Source: Pseudarthrobacter sp. NIBRBAC000502770 (GTDB taxonomy: Bacteria; Actinomycetota; Actinomycetes; Actinomycetales; Micrococcaceae). Taken from it: a stretch of DNA of 64,000 bases. Positions within the stretch are counted from its first letter, which is position 1. Each line of letters opens with the position of its first letter. Shown piece by piece: positions 1-9,007 of the stretch. The notes beneath the pieces are model-generated. The model made no database searches and was not told the DNA's origin. It worked only from the letters and a program-made list of their open reading frames with translations. The position numbers and the translations under genes are program-made. The DNA lies in contig NZ_CP041198.1 in NCBI RefSeq assembly GCF_006517815.1, positions 1,240,001-1,304,000 of the forward strand, in the 5' to 3' direction.

Positions 1-1179
1 CCTATAAGAAAGTTGACCTCCACCGGGCAGAAACTGTTGACCAAATTCGACTTGGCACGCGAGAGTCGAATTGCCGCTCAGCACGCGGTCCTGACTGCAA
101 CGACAGAACTTGCGGCTTGGCTTTGCTCCGATGAGGCAAAAGCCTTGGTGAATGAGGCCGTGAAACGGACCGATGCTACCAAGCAATGGCGCATTGCTAG
201 AGCGCGGGCAGTCGAGAAATTCGCGGCAATATGGGAAACGGATGGCAGTTCTGCTGCAGAGTCGGCCATGTGGACGGCTACCTCAAGCCGGGTTGACGAC
301 CTCCGAAATCATTTGCGCAAGAGGCGAAGCGACGCGCTTGAAGGAAGAGCCGGCGCGCGCGTGGCTGAACTTCTGTCCGATGCTGAGCTAAAGCTGAATA
401 AAATCAACGCTCTGGCGACCAAAGCATCGATGGAACTTGTCGACCAGAACGGCAATCGAGTCGACCTCGGCATGCTGAGCGCAGGACAGAGAAACGCTGT
501 CCTCCTGGCCCCCCTGCTCGCGTCCGTGGACGCCGGACCTTTTGAGTTCCTCGTTCTCGATGACCCGGTGCACGCATTTGACGAGCTGAGGATCGATAGG
601 CTCGCTGGTTCGCTGGCCTTGCTGGCTGAAACGCGCCGGGTGATCGTCCTGACACATGACGATCGACTCAAAGAGCATTTGGCGGCTAGAGCTCACACAT
701 GCGACACGCGGTTAGTGGAACGCTCCGGTGCCACAGGGGCGGTTGAAGTCGATGACAGCCGTCATTTCTGGGACCAATTGCTGCTCGATGCACGAACAGT
801 TCTTGATCTCTCTCTCGAAAAGACCGGATCCACAAGGGATGTTACGGACGGAATTCGCGGGTTGTGCCGAATGAGTGTCGACAACGCGCTCAGGACCTTC
901 GTCCTTCGGAACGCAGTCCTCTTCGGACGGGACACGGAAACCGACCTTAGAATGCTCGACAAGAAATACACGACTAAGGATCGGCTCGCGGTCGCCGCGA
1001 CCTTTTGGCAGGGGATGGCTCCTGCCGTCAATCCCGTCTTGCGCGCCGTTCAGAAATGCCAGACGCCTTTGAAGTTTTGGAATCAATCCATCCATGGAAA
1101 TTCTCAACTAACCGATGCTACAAAAGAGGAGATCCGGGCGGCGCGCGATGCTTGCAAGATATTGGCTGCCGCGTTATGA
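1..1179 (+). CDS. SMC/RecN-like ATPase, C-terminal part (5' end outside window)
   Basis: The frame is open from base 1, so the N-terminus, including the expected Walker A region, lies upstream. A TTG at 13 is not a convincing start. The visible 392 codons hold the distal half of an ABC/SMC-type ATPase: an ABC-signature-like segment LSAGQRNA (about bases 475-500), a Walker B strand FLVLDDP followed by a D-loop-like HAFD, and a switch-histidine strand VIVLTHD near base 650. This order (signature, Walker B, H-loop) is typical of RecF/RecN/SbcC-like proteins and of ATPases in several phage-defence systems. The last roughly 170 residues match nothing I recognise. The stop overlaps the start of the next gene (ATGA at 1176-1179), so the two are translationally coupled. 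The ATPase class is well supported; the biological role is unknown. Confidence 0.75.
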   Translation, partial: PIRKLTSTGQKLLTKFDLARESRIAAQHAVLTATTELAAWLCSDEAKALVNEAVKRTDATKQWRIARARAVEKFAAIWETDGSSAAESAMWTATSSRVDDLRNHLRKRRSDALEGRAGARVAELLSDAELKLNKINALATKASMELVDQNGNRVDLGMLSAGQRNAVLLAPLLASVDAGPFEFLVLDDPVHAFDELRIDRLAGSLALLAETRRVIVLTHDDRLKEHLAARAHTCDTRLVERSGATGAVEVDDSRHFWDQLLLDARTVLDLSLEKTGSTRDVTDGIRGLCRMSVDNALRTFVLRNAVLFGRDTETDLRMLDKKYTTKDRLAVAATFWQGMAPAVNPVLRAVQKCQTPLKFWNQSIHGNSQLTDATKEEIRAARDACKILAAAL

Positions 1180-1571
1180 CCAGAGATGGCTTGACGAGTG
1201 GTTCTAGAACGCGCCTGGCAGTCATGAATCTGCGCCTCCGGATAGAGAAAGTTGCAACTCGGGCTTTGGTTGACGCATTTCCGAGCCATTCACTCAAGGT
1301 GGACGAGGCTAAAATCAGCAATCAACTGGCGTTTGTACTGATTGCCTATGAGTCCCGCGCAGCCCCGTCGGAACTACTCGGTCTCCTAAGACTCGCGCGC
1401 CACGTTTACCGGCGAACTTCGGACGTTCTCCATGGACGGTCGAGCATGGTCAACTTTCCCGCAGTGCTCCTGTCCGAGTGGGAAGCCATCGTACTGCGCC
1501 TCGAGACGATAAGCCGGGTAGATCCCCCAACTGTAAAAGCTCAATTCTTAAGCGCTGAATTCGCGGAATAA
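1176..1571 (+). CDS. small protein coupled to the ATPase, function unknown
   Basis: This 131-aa protein starts at an ATG that overlaps the ATPase stop by four bases, a strong sign of a co-translated partner. The same frame stays open upstream to 1005, but that part lies inside the ATPase gene, so the coupled ATG is preferred. The protein looks helical and soluble and has no signal peptide or membrane segment. The middle carries an RxSDVLHGRSS stretch, which resembles the histidine-containing helix seen in some HEPN-like and AbiV-like proteins, but this is only a resemblance. I do not recognise the family. An ATPase with a small overlapping partner is a layout seen in defence modules; here that is inference only. 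Confidence 0.6.
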   Translation: MTRDGLTSGSRTRLAVMNLRLRIEKVATRALVDAFPSHSLKVDEAKISNQLAFVLIAYESRAAPSELLGLLRLARHVYRRTSDVLHGRSSMVNFPAVLLSEWEAIVLRLETISRVDPPTVKAQFLSAEFAE

Positions 1572-2008
1572 CAGGGATGAAGAGCTTCAACACGCCCACA
1601 GTTGAACGGAAGATTATGAGCCGGTGAAGCCACTTGCGCCGCCTCGTCTCATCCGCTGCTGTCCTTGACCCAGGCGCTTCCCCCACCTGGACAACTCCAT
1701 ATCGACTCGCCCCGGCACGGACGCTGCCTCGCTGGGTCGACCCCGGCGAGGCCGGAGTCATCTCCACATGGTCGACTCCGACATGCGGTAGCTCGAAGAC
1801 AATGCAATTGCGTCTAAGCTGCACTGACGGGTCTGCCCCGCGATCAACCCACCCCTTTTGCGAACTTTGTCTGGGGTCAATGCAAGTCTGGTCGTGGTCG
1901 TGTCCGATAGGCGTGTTCGATGTTCAGGTCATGTCGTTCCATGCTTCACCTCCCATGAACGTTTGAGCTCATTTGCTCACTCCATGGAATACGACGGACG
2001 GAGCACTC
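1572..2008 (+). other. intergenic gap before the transfer operon
   Basis: No convincing gene is seen on either strand. An imperfect inverted repeat at 1728-1750 (arms CTCGCTGGG and CCCCGGCGAG, loop TCGA) could act as a terminator for the ATPase pair. The last 30 bases carry the GGAG ribosome-binding site of the first transfer gene. Confidence 0.4.
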
Positions 2009-2296
2009 ATGTATTTTGCAGCGGTGGACCCGGGGATCACGCCGAACGCGAGTTTCCCCTTCCTTGAATCGCTCAAACAGATAGGCGGCGGCATCCTCGT
2101 TGGCGCCTTCATCATCATCGCCATCGTGGCGATCATCGGCGCAGCGCTACTGCTAGCGGGCAAGCTGAGCCAATCATCGCGCCTGGCCTCCAGCGGAGGC
2201 GTGATCCTCCTATGGACAGGCCCCGTGGCTGCCATCCTTGGCGGCATCAACGGCTACATCCTCTGGTCGCAAACCGCATTCCCTCTCGGGTTCTAG
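2009..2296 (+). CDS. small two-helix membrane protein, pilin-like (DUF6112 type), first gene of the transfer operon
   Basis: The 95-aa protein has two hydrophobic helices (about residues 28-52 and 62-85) separated by a short polar loop, the topology of VirB2/TrbC-type pilins and of the DUF6112 proteins that precede TrbL in actinobacterial conjugative elements. The ATG at 2009 is chosen because a GGAG motif lies five bases upstream at 2000-2003; an in-frame TTG further upstream lacks one. There is no cleavable signal ending in AXA. It lies three bases before the TrbL-like gene, so the two are clearly co-transcribed. The family call rests on size, topology and neighbours rather than a diagnostic motif. 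Confidence 0.7.
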   Translation: MYFAAVDPGITPNASFPFLESLKQIGGGILVGAFIIIAIVAIIGAALLLAGKLSQSSRLASSGGVILLWTGPVAAILGGINGYILWSQTAFPLGF

Positions 2297-2299
2297 GTC

Positions 2300-3670
2300 A
2301 TGCCGGTTGAGTGCGATCTCAATGGATGGTGGCCGCCCGGATGCGGCTTGGTGTCACAGGCAAACGACAACGCCCTCGGCGCGGTCACGTCACTGTTCGC
2401 AAACATTCTGCAGAACATGGCGTCGTGGCTGTGGGCCTTCATCACGGGTGCCTTCACTGTGTCGAACGTCGACGGCTCCCAGTGGTTGTCCATCCAGGGA
2501 CTCACGAGCTGGTGGGTGGTAGTAATGCTGACTCCGCTCGCCGTCGCAATGATTTTGCAGCTGCTCTCGGGGCTAATTAGCCAGCAACCCAGACGCATTG
2601 GAAGGGCGATGATAGGCGGCGCCGTCGCCATCCCACTGGTGGGCGCAGCCGTCTACCTCGTCCGGCAGTTGACGAGGACAACAGATCTAGCGTCTGCCGC
2701 CCTCCTCCAATCGATTGGTTCCGACCCCTATCTTGTCTTCATGCGGCTCTTCGGCTTTGAACGAGCGCCGCAGGGAAGTGGCCGGGAATGGAACCTGGTT
2801 TCACTGGCTCCCGGAAACACCGGCGGCCCGGCGGGCGCGGCCGTGGTGACCATGATGGCAGTCGTGGTCGTCTGGATACTCGCCTTCATTCTGATGTGCT
2901 CGATGATCTTCCGCTCGTTCGCCCTCGTTGTCCTCGCTGCCGTCGCCCCCGTGGCCCTCATGCTGCTGCCCTGGGACAAGACAAAATCATGGGCTCGTCG
3001 CTGGTGTGAGGTCGTCATCGCGTTGGTTGTGGCCAAGCCGTTGGCTGCAACAGTCTTGGCCGTCGCCGTAAAGCTCTTTGCTGATTCCAAGTCCTTCGCG
3101 GGCTTGGCAGCCGGAACCGTAGGCATGGCCCTCGCATGTGGGGCACCCATGATGGCCCTGCGCCTCGTGAGCTTCGCTGGAGGGGAACTCGCTGCAGCCG
3201 CGCAAACGGCGGGCGGTGGCCACGTGCTCTCGCGAAGCAACAGTGTTGCGGCCCGGCAAATTAGTCGGCAGGCAGGCGGCCGACTGACTCTCGCGAACAT
3301 GGTGAGTCGTTCCGCCATGACACGGCCCATCAGTTCGAGCCGTAACGTCTTCCCGACACAGGTGTCAGCTCCTCCTGTGCCCGCAGGATTGACCTCACCA
3401 GGCCCCGATGGAGGACAGAGAGCCTTGAAAACAGGACCCTCAACCGGATCACCGGAAGCACCGCAGCCCGCAGAACCCACAGGGTTCGTGCGTGTAGGTC
3501 CGCCGAGCCAAGGCGGCGCGGTTCCAGCGCCAGCCCGGCAGAGCACGCCTACTGAACTGGGACCGCGAGCGCGGCCTCCCGCTTACAGCCCCGCGCCGTC
3601 GAGCCCGCAACCTCCGAAACCCCAGCCACCCAGAATTGATCCGCCGAAGGGAGGCACCTCTCATGTCTGA
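2300..3670 (+). CDS. TrbL/VirB6-like conjugal transfer membrane protein
   Basis: This 456-aa polytopic protein is the likely inner-membrane channel component of the type IV secretion system. The first ~300 residues hold about six hydrophobic segments; a polar loop near residues 140-175 separates two helical bundles. The segment RSFALVVLAAVAPVALMLLP, with the downstream WARRWCEVVIAL, is typical of TrbL/VirB6 relatives in Actinobacteria. The last ~110 residues are a low-complexity tail rich in Pro, Ser and Gly, probably cytoplasmic. It begins three bases after the pilin-like gene and its last eight bases overlap the SCO6880 gene. Length and position match the TrbL gene in DUF6112-TrbL-SCO6880-VirB4 operons. 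Confidence 0.85.
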   Translation: MPVECDLNGWWPPGCGLVSQANDNALGAVTSLFANILQNMASWLWAFITGAFTVSNVDGSQWLSIQGLTSWWVVVMLTPLAVAMILQLLSGLISQQPRRIGRAMIGGAVAIPLVGAAVYLVRQLTRTTDLASAALLQSIGSDPYLVFMRLFGFERAPQGSGREWNLVSLAPGNTGGPAGAAVVTMMAVVVVWILAFILMCSMIFRSFALVVLAAVAPVALMLLPWDKTKSWARRWCEVVIALVVAKPLAATVLAVAVKLFADSKSFAGLAAGTVGMALACGAPMMALRLVSFAGGELAAAAQTAGGGHVLSRSNSVAARQISRQAGGRLTLANMVSRSAMTRPISSSRNVFPTQVSAPPVPAGLTSPGPDGGQRALKTGPSTGSPEAPQPAEPTGFVRVGPPSQGGAVPAPARQSTPTELGPRARPPAYSPAPSSPQPPKPQPPRIDPPKGGTSHV

Positions 3671-5162
3671 AGACGGGCGCGCGTTGGAAGCCGTCAAATT
3701 CCCAAGGTACGAGCGCCGCGGTTTCTTCCTCGGACTCAAGTGGTATCAATTGCTCATTGTTGCCGCGGGAGTTACCGTCGCGATCGTTGCATCAGCGAGC
3801 CATGGTCCAATCGGACTATTCACCACTGGGCCTATGTGGCTCGTGCTCATACTGCTCGGAATACTGCAGTACTCCCGTGTCCCATATCCAGTCTGGGCAC
3901 AACAGATCGCAACGTTCTTCTACCGCGCAGCTGTGGGCCAGACGAGGTTCCTCGCAAAGCCTGAAGCTCCACGCATCGCCGGCCGGCTTGCCCTTCCCGG
4001 TGGGTTGGGCAATCTGGAGATTCGAACTACCGCCCGTGGGGAATGCTTCCTGGTCGATGGCCACGGCAAGGAGGCAATCGTAGTGCTGCGGTGCAGTACG
4101 CGGTCCTTTGCTCTCCTGGACGCTGACGATAAAGCGTGGGCAGTCCAGGCCTGGTCACGGGTTCAGGCCGGCATGGCCCAACGGCAAAGCATTGCCCGCA
4201 TCGCCATTCAGGACTACACCGTGCCCTACCCGTCATCGGCACTCTGGGAGTTTTACAGGGAAAATGCCCTGCCGGCGCGAGACAACAAGGAAGCCGCTGG
4301 GTGGGGCCATCGTGCATACGAGGACTTACTGGGGGCCGCCGGCTCGGCTATGAGCCATGAGCTGGTCGTCGCGGTTGTCCTGGACACGAGTAAGGCGCGA
4401 CGGCGGATCAGGGAGTCGGGCGGGGGCGTCACCGGCCTTGAACACGTCCTACGGCTCGAAGTCGATGCGATACGAACGTCGCTGGGTACTCACAACGTCA
4501 AGGTCGAGGAATGGTTCGGCGAGGCGGGGTTGCTTGCCATCATTCGCGGCGCTTTCGATCCTGCCCTTTTGCCCGCCGGTAAAGCGATGGCCGCGACAGC
4601 TTCGGCGTCGAGTGCACCAGCAGCAGAGTCTACGGATGAGCTCATGAGGCAAGGCCCGATGGGTGTAGAGGAGCACTGGACCTACCTGCGGACAGATTCC
4701 GGCTTCCACCAGACCTTTTGGATTGCTGAATGGCCGCGGCAGAAAGTCTTCCCGGGCTTCCTCCACCCTCTGATCTATGTGGGCGAATTCCGCCACACCT
4801 TCACCGAGGTTATTCGGGCGGTACCGACCGCTGAAGCTCTGCGCGACATCCGTTCAGCCCAGGAAGCCCACGAGACCCGTCGCCGTATCAATGCCCGCTT
4901 CGACAGGCCGCTCACGCGTGAGCAAAGGGCCGAGGAAGAAGAAGTGACACAGAGGGAAGAAGAGATTGTCGCCGGCCACGGTGACGTCCGTCCGGCCTCT
5001 TATATGACCGTCACAGCAACCTCACTGGAGGACTTGGCACGACACCGCCAGGAGCTTGAGTCCGCGGCAGCGGGAGCTTTCGTTGAGCTGCGGCTTCTCT
5101 ACGGACAGCAATGGGCGGCTTTCGTTGCGAGCGCCTTGCCCTTGGGAAGAGGACTGCGATGA
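3663..5162 (+). CDS. SCO6880-family conjugal transfer protein
   Basis: The 499-aa protein starts with a short cytoplasmic segment (KFPRYERRGFFLGL) and two closely spaced transmembrane helices at about residues 24-65, followed by a large soluble domain. This architecture and the sequence around the helices identify the SCO6880 family, an actinobacterial T4SS component that sits between TrbL and the VirB4 ATPase and probably corresponds to a VirB3-type domain with a degenerate VirB4-like N-terminal region. The start at 3663 is inside the TrbL gene (eight-base overlap), and the stop overlaps the next start in an ATGA. A charged, Glu-rich helix lies near residues 415-440. It is expected at the inner membrane together with the ATPase. 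Confidence 0.85.
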   Translation: MSEDGRALEAVKFPRYERRGFFLGLKWYQLLIVAAGVTVAIVASASHGPIGLFTTGPMWLVLILLGILQYSRVPYPVWAQQIATFFYRAAVGQTRFLAKPEAPRIAGRLALPGGLGNLEIRTTARGECFLVDGHGKEAIVVLRCSTRSFALLDADDKAWAVQAWSRVQAGMAQRQSIARIAIQDYTVPYPSSALWEFYRENALPARDNKEAAGWGHRAYEDLLGAAGSAMSHELVVAVVLDTSKARRRIRESGGGVTGLEHVLRLEVDAIRTSLGTHNVKVEEWFGEAGLLAIIRGAFDPALLPAGKAMAATASASSAPAAESTDELMRQGPMGVEEHWTYLRTDSGFHQTFWIAEWPRQKVFPGFLHPLIYVGEFRHTFTEVIRAVPTAEALRDIRSAQEAHETRRRINARFDRPLTREQRAEEEEVTQREEEIVAGHGDVRPASYMTVTATSLEDLARHRQELESAAAGAFVELRLLYGQQWAAFVASALPLGRGLR

Positions 5163-6604
5163 ACAAGACGAATGGCAGCTTCGAGTACCTTCCGTCGGGG
5201 GTAAGTCGGGGGGATCAGAAAGCACGACGGCGGTCCGCACCTTGGGCGTCCAAGCGGGCGAGTGCTCCGTCGGAGGATGAACAGCCGGGACTTCAGAAGC
5301 TTCGCTTCACGGGAGATTGGGGGAGCAAGGAGCCGAACTCGCTCCGGGGCCCACACCGGTTGCGTCCGGCACCGCACCGCGCCTCGACCATGACATTCGC
5401 GGCCGCCTACCCGTTCCTCACAGAGTCCGGGCTGGGGCATGAAGGCACCTACATCGGAACCGATGTCTTCGGGTCAGGAGCCTTCTCCTACGATCCCTGG
5501 ATCCTTTACGACAAAGGGATCATCAGCGGCCCATCCATCGTCGTTATCGGAACCGTCGGCACAGGCAAGTCGATGTGCGGCAAGTCGCTCGTCGCGCGGT
5601 CCATCACATTGGGCAGGAAAGCCGCCGTCGCCTCCGATCCCAAGGGTGAGTGGGTTGCCGTCGCCAAAGCTGTAGGCGGAAAGGTCATTTCCGTCGGACC
5701 AGGCCGCCCCGCACGAGTAAATCCACTGGACGCCGGGCCACGGTCAAGCGCCCTCACTGAAGCACAGTGGCAGGCTGTTGTTCGCCAGCGGCGCCGGTAT
5801 CTCCTGGTGGCACTTGTCTCCCTCATGCGTCAAGGAATGCCGCTCCGACCCGTCGAGCACACGGCCTTGGATATCGCCCTCATGGAAACAATGGCGGAAA
5901 ACTCCAACCCCACGCTGCCCATGGTGCTTGACCATTTGCTGCGACCGTCGAAGGAGATGGTGGCTCTCGTCGGGGTCGAGGGCGGAACCGCCGTCAGCCA
6001 TTCCCTTAGACGCACGGTGTCCGGTGATCTCGAGGGCATGTTTGATGCTCCGTCCACCGTAGCCTTCGACGCGGACGCCCCAATGATGGTGATGGACACT
6101 TCGGCGCTCATTGGGGCTTCGGAGCAAGCCCTGTCATTAGCGGCCGCTTGCGGCGCTACCTGGCTGGAGGCGGCGATCACCAATCCCGACGGCGGCAAGC
6201 GCCTTGTCGTCTACGACGAAGGTTGGCGGATGCTCGCTGATCCTTACATGCTGGCGAAGATGAGCGAACAGTGGCGTTTGGCCAGAACTTACGGCATCGC
6301 CAACCTGCTGATCATGCATAAAGTCGCTGACCTCAACGAGATCGGTGACAGCACCAGCGGACATCGGCAGAAAGCCCTGGGTCTCCTCACCGAAGCGGAC
6401 ACCAGGATCATCTACCGCCAGAAGCACGACGCAATGCGGCTTACCAAGGAAGCGCTGGGCCTTACCGAAGCCGAGTGCGAGCACGTTGAGAATCTTCCGA
6501 AGGGCGTCGGTCTCTGGAAGGTCGGCAACCGCTCCTTCATCGTTGCCAACCGGGTGACAACGGACGAGTTGGACGTTTTCGGGACTGACGGCAGGATGCT
6601 GTGA
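5159..6604 (+). CDS. VirB4-like conjugal transfer ATPase
   Basis: The protein is 481 aa and is the probable energising ATPase of the secretion channel. The Walker A motif GTVGTGKS is near residue 131 and the Walker B VVYDEGW near residue 349, followed by the helix and arginine-containing region typical of VirB4/TraE-like ATPases (GIANLLIMHKVADL). It lacks the long N-terminal domain of classical VirB4 proteins, which fits the actinobacterial arrangement where that part is supplied by the SCO6880 protein. An ATGA overlap links it to the upstream gene and a TGA/GTG overlap to the coupling protein downstream. The start at 5159 is set by that overlap; a longer in-frame opening at 5111 lies inside the neighbour. 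Confidence 0.9.
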   Translation: MNKTNGSFEYLPSGVSRGDQKARRRSAPWASKRASAPSEDEQPGLQKLRFTGDWGSKEPNSLRGPHRLRPAPHRASTMTFAAAYPFLTESGLGHEGTYIGTDVFGSGAFSYDPWILYDKGIISGPSIVVIGTVGTGKSMCGKSLVARSITLGRKAAVASDPKGEWVAVAKAVGGKVISVGPGRPARVNPLDAGPRSSALTEAQWQAVVRQRRRYLLVALVSLMRQGMPLRPVEHTALDIALMETMAENSNPTLPMVLDHLLRPSKEMVALVGVEGGTAVSHSLRRTVSGDLEGMFDAPSTVAFDADAPMMVMDTSALIGASEQALSLAAACGATWLEAAITNPDGGKRLVVYDEGWRMLADPYMLAKMSEQWRLARTYGIANLLIMHKVADLNEIGDSTSGHRQKALGLLTEADTRIIYRQKHDAMRLTKEALGLTEAECEHVENLPKGVGLWKVGNRSFIVANRVTTDELDVFGTDGRML

Positions 6605-8418
6605 GACAGCCAGTGAGTTCCCGGGCTGCCAGCGACAATCCGCTCGTCACCGCTGCTCTCGTTGGAGCGGCGGCTTACGTATGTCTCTGCGCGTTGGTGC
6701 AGGCCGCGGCGCAGCTCGCGACCTCTTGGCACTGCGGCGCCTTGCCGCCGTCGCCCTTCAAACCGGGTGCCGTCGTCGGACTTTTGGCCAACAGGATGGA
6801 CTGGATAGTCATCCGCAGTGGGGACTGCGCAGTCGGCACGGACAGCGTTTGGTGGATCTTGGCTCCGGCCCTGCTGCTGGTCGGAGCGCTCGCCGTGGCT
6901 GCGCTGGTTGCGTGGAGGCGGTGGAAGCAATCGGGGGCATGGCTCCGGCAGGACATCCTGAACCGGGACGGCGTTGCCCGTCGCGCCGAAATCGTCCACG
7001 ACTTTGGGGCGAGGGCGGTGCAGAAGCGGGGGAAGTTCACGCGCCCGGGACTGGTGAAGCCTTCGGTGCAGGATCTGTCCTGGACCCTGGGTCGATCCCG
7101 CGGCGTCACGGTCCACGTTTCCACTGAAGAATCGATGGTGATCCAGGGTGCTCCCCGGTCCGGCAAGGGCCTCTACGTGGTCATCAATGCGATCCTCGAC
7201 GCGCCCGGTGCCGTCGTAACGACGTCTACGCGGGCTGACAACCTTGTAGTGACCATGAAGGCAAGGGCTTCTGACGGGCGCCCGGTGACGGTGTTCGATC
7301 CCCAAGGCATGTCAGGCTTGCCGTCGTCCCTCCGCTGGTCACCGGTGCGGGGATGTGAGGACCCGGACGTTGCCACCCGGCGAGCGCTGGTCATTACCGC
7401 GGACACGGAGATGAAGGGCGAAAACGCTGCGTGGCAGAAGCGCTCGCTGATCGTCCTCCAATGCCTGCTCCATGCTGCTGCCCTGTCCGGCGAGGGAGTG
7501 GCTGCATTCCGACGCTGGTCCTCCAGCCCTGTGCTTGCCCGGGAAGCGCTGGAAGTCCTGGGCACGCCTGGCGCGGCGCTTGGTTGGCAGTCAGACCTGA
7601 TGGGAATCCTGGAAGACGACCCGCGGAATACCTCGAACTCCTGGATCGGTGTCTCGGCAGCGGTTGCCCCGCTGTCTTCACCGAAGGTTTTGGCTGCACT
7701 GAACCCGCAGGATGAGTCCGAGGAGTTTGATCCGAAGGCGTTCATTCGGGAACGGGGCACGCTCTATTTGATCGGCACGCGCGCAGGCGCGGCTGCTGCC
7801 GGTCCATACATGTCCGCCCTGATCGACGACATTGACAGCGCGGCACGCGAAATGGCGTTCGTTTCGCCAGGCGGCAGGCTTGAGCCGCCGCTGTCCCTCA
7901 TACTCGATGAGATCGCCAACCTGGCTCCCTGGCCGGGCCTACCCGTGGCGCTGGCTGATGGCGGCGGCATCGGCATCTCCACCCTCGTCGTCCTCCAATC
8001 CCTTTCTCAGGCCCGTTCGGGCTGGTCCATCGATGAAGCGTCAACAATATGGGACTCCGCCATCATCAAGGTGATTTTCGGAGGCGGATCTGACGAACAC
8101 GACCTCCGATCGCTCGCCGGTCTGCTCGGCGAGCGCAGCTTGACGCTCACCACGCGTTCCTGGTCGTCACAGGGCCGGCAGGACGGCGAACAGCTTCGCG
8201 ACCGTCCGGTGATCGCCTTGGACGAGATTCGACGCCTCCCAGCTGGCACCGCACTCATGCTGGGTCGGCGCACGCGGCCTATTTTGTTGGATCTCCTGGA
8301 ATGGCACAAGCGCAAGGACGCCGGGGAACTGCGCCGCCTGAAGGCTGAGATGGAGCGCCTGTTGGCCGACGGTCACAAGCAGCGTCAACAGAAGACCGAA
8401 GGGGCTCCTGATGCATAG
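6601..8418 (+). CDS. VirD4/TraG-like type IV coupling protein
   Basis: This 605-aa protein probably links the relaxase-DNA complex to the secretion channel. Two N-terminal membrane helices (about residues 15-40 and 80-105) are followed by a RecA-like domain: Walker A GAPRSGKG near residue 183, Walker B LSLILDEIAN near residue 430 and a TraM-recognition (TraG-D C-terminal) region around GGSDEHDLRSLAGLLG. The GTG start at 6601 overlaps the stop of the VirB4 gene. The C-terminal ~40 residues are a charged helix (RRLKAEMERLL). Its own stop overlaps the next gene by eight bases. Position and motifs make this assignment secure. Confidence 0.93.
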   Translation: MRQPVSSRAASDNPLVTAALVGAAAYVCLCALVQAAAQLATSWHCGALPPSPFKPGAVVGLLANRMDWIVIRSGDCAVGTDSVWWILAPALLLVGALAVAALVAWRRWKQSGAWLRQDILNRDGVARRAEIVHDFGARAVQKRGKFTRPGLVKPSVQDLSWTLGRSRGVTVHVSTEESMVIQGAPRSGKGLYVVINAILDAPGAVVTTSTRADNLVVTMKARASDGRPVTVFDPQGMSGLPSSLRWSPVRGCEDPDVATRRALVITADTEMKGENAAWQKRSLIVLQCLLHAAALSGEGVAAFRRWSSSPVLAREALEVLGTPGAALGWQSDLMGILEDDPRNTSNSWIGVSAAVAPLSSPKVLAALNPQDESEEFDPKAFIRERGTLYLIGTRAGAAAAGPYMSALIDDIDSAAREMAFVSPGGRLEPPLSLILDEIANLAPWPGLPVALADGGGIGISTLVVLQSLSQARSGWSIDEASTIWDSAIIKVIFGGGSDEHDLRSLAGLLGERSLTLTTRSWSSQGRQDGEQLRDRPVIALDEIRRLPAGTALMLGRRTRPILLDLLEWHKRKDAGELRRLKAEMERLLADGHKQRQQKTEGAPDA

Positions 8419-8923
8419 CCGTGACAACGTCGACGAGTTTGATGTTCCCTCCTCGGGTTCCTTTGGGGACGACGAGATTACTGCACAACTTTTCAGGTCG
8501 GCATTTGCCGGACAGGCTGGGCCCAAGTCCGTGACCCGCCGCTGGCGGGAGATGACGACCGAGCAATCACAGGAGGCATGGCGATCGCTATTTGCGTGGG
8601 TGCGATGGCTCGTGGCCACCTACCAACTGACGACGTCGGTCGTCCCGGACTGCTGGTGGCGTCACCCTGAGATCGTGGCTGAGTTGTACGCGCTTCACCG
8701 CGCGGAGTTGGCCTCCTACACAACGGACGATCCTGGCTTCGGGCCGCTCGCCTTCCATGAAAGGCTCCCACACGCCGTCGAACGTCTTAGGACGCACACC
8801 AGGGCGGCCGGATGCGTAGGACTGCAGGCACACAAGGATCCCGCACCGCGCATGCTTGCGAACGACGATCCGGCCTTCCTCGACTGGTGCAAGGCGGCCC
8901 ATCAATTGGTTCCCGAATTCTGA
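8411..8923 (+). CDS. WWRHPE-motif transfer-operon protein, distantly DUF4913-like
   Basis: This 170-aa soluble protein overlaps the coupling-protein gene by eight bases and so belongs to the transfer operon. A central Trp-rich segment (CWWRHPEIVAELYALHRAEL, about residues 76-95) resembles the WCPxWWxHxEA..RLEALWRAWE core of DUF4913 proteins, of which degraded copies occur at 20.7 and 23.7 kb in this window. It is followed by a second conserved-looking helix, HERLPHAVERLR. No enzyme motif is evident. Proteins of this kind are recurrent in actinobacterial plasmids and integrative elements, but their role is unknown. The link to DUF4913 is by eye and tentative. Confidence 0.65.
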   Translation: MHSRDNVDEFDVPSSGSFGDDEITAQLFRSAFAGQAGPKSVTRRWREMTTEQSQEAWRSLFAWVRWLVATYQLTTSVVPDCWWRHPEIVAELYALHRAELASYTTDDPGFGPLAFHERLPHAVERLRTHTRAAGCVGLQAHKDPAPRMLANDDPAFLDWCKAAHQLVPEF

Positions 8924-9007
8924 GTCATGTCGCTCCAATGACCTGGTCGCCATGAACTGGTGTCTGCGCAGCTGAGCTGCGGTCCAAGAAACAGAAGGGT
9001 GGCTGTC

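Noticed and set aside
2728..3546. A 272-codon - frame
   Set aside because: Antisense to TrbL; low-complexity Arg/Ala/Thr translation.
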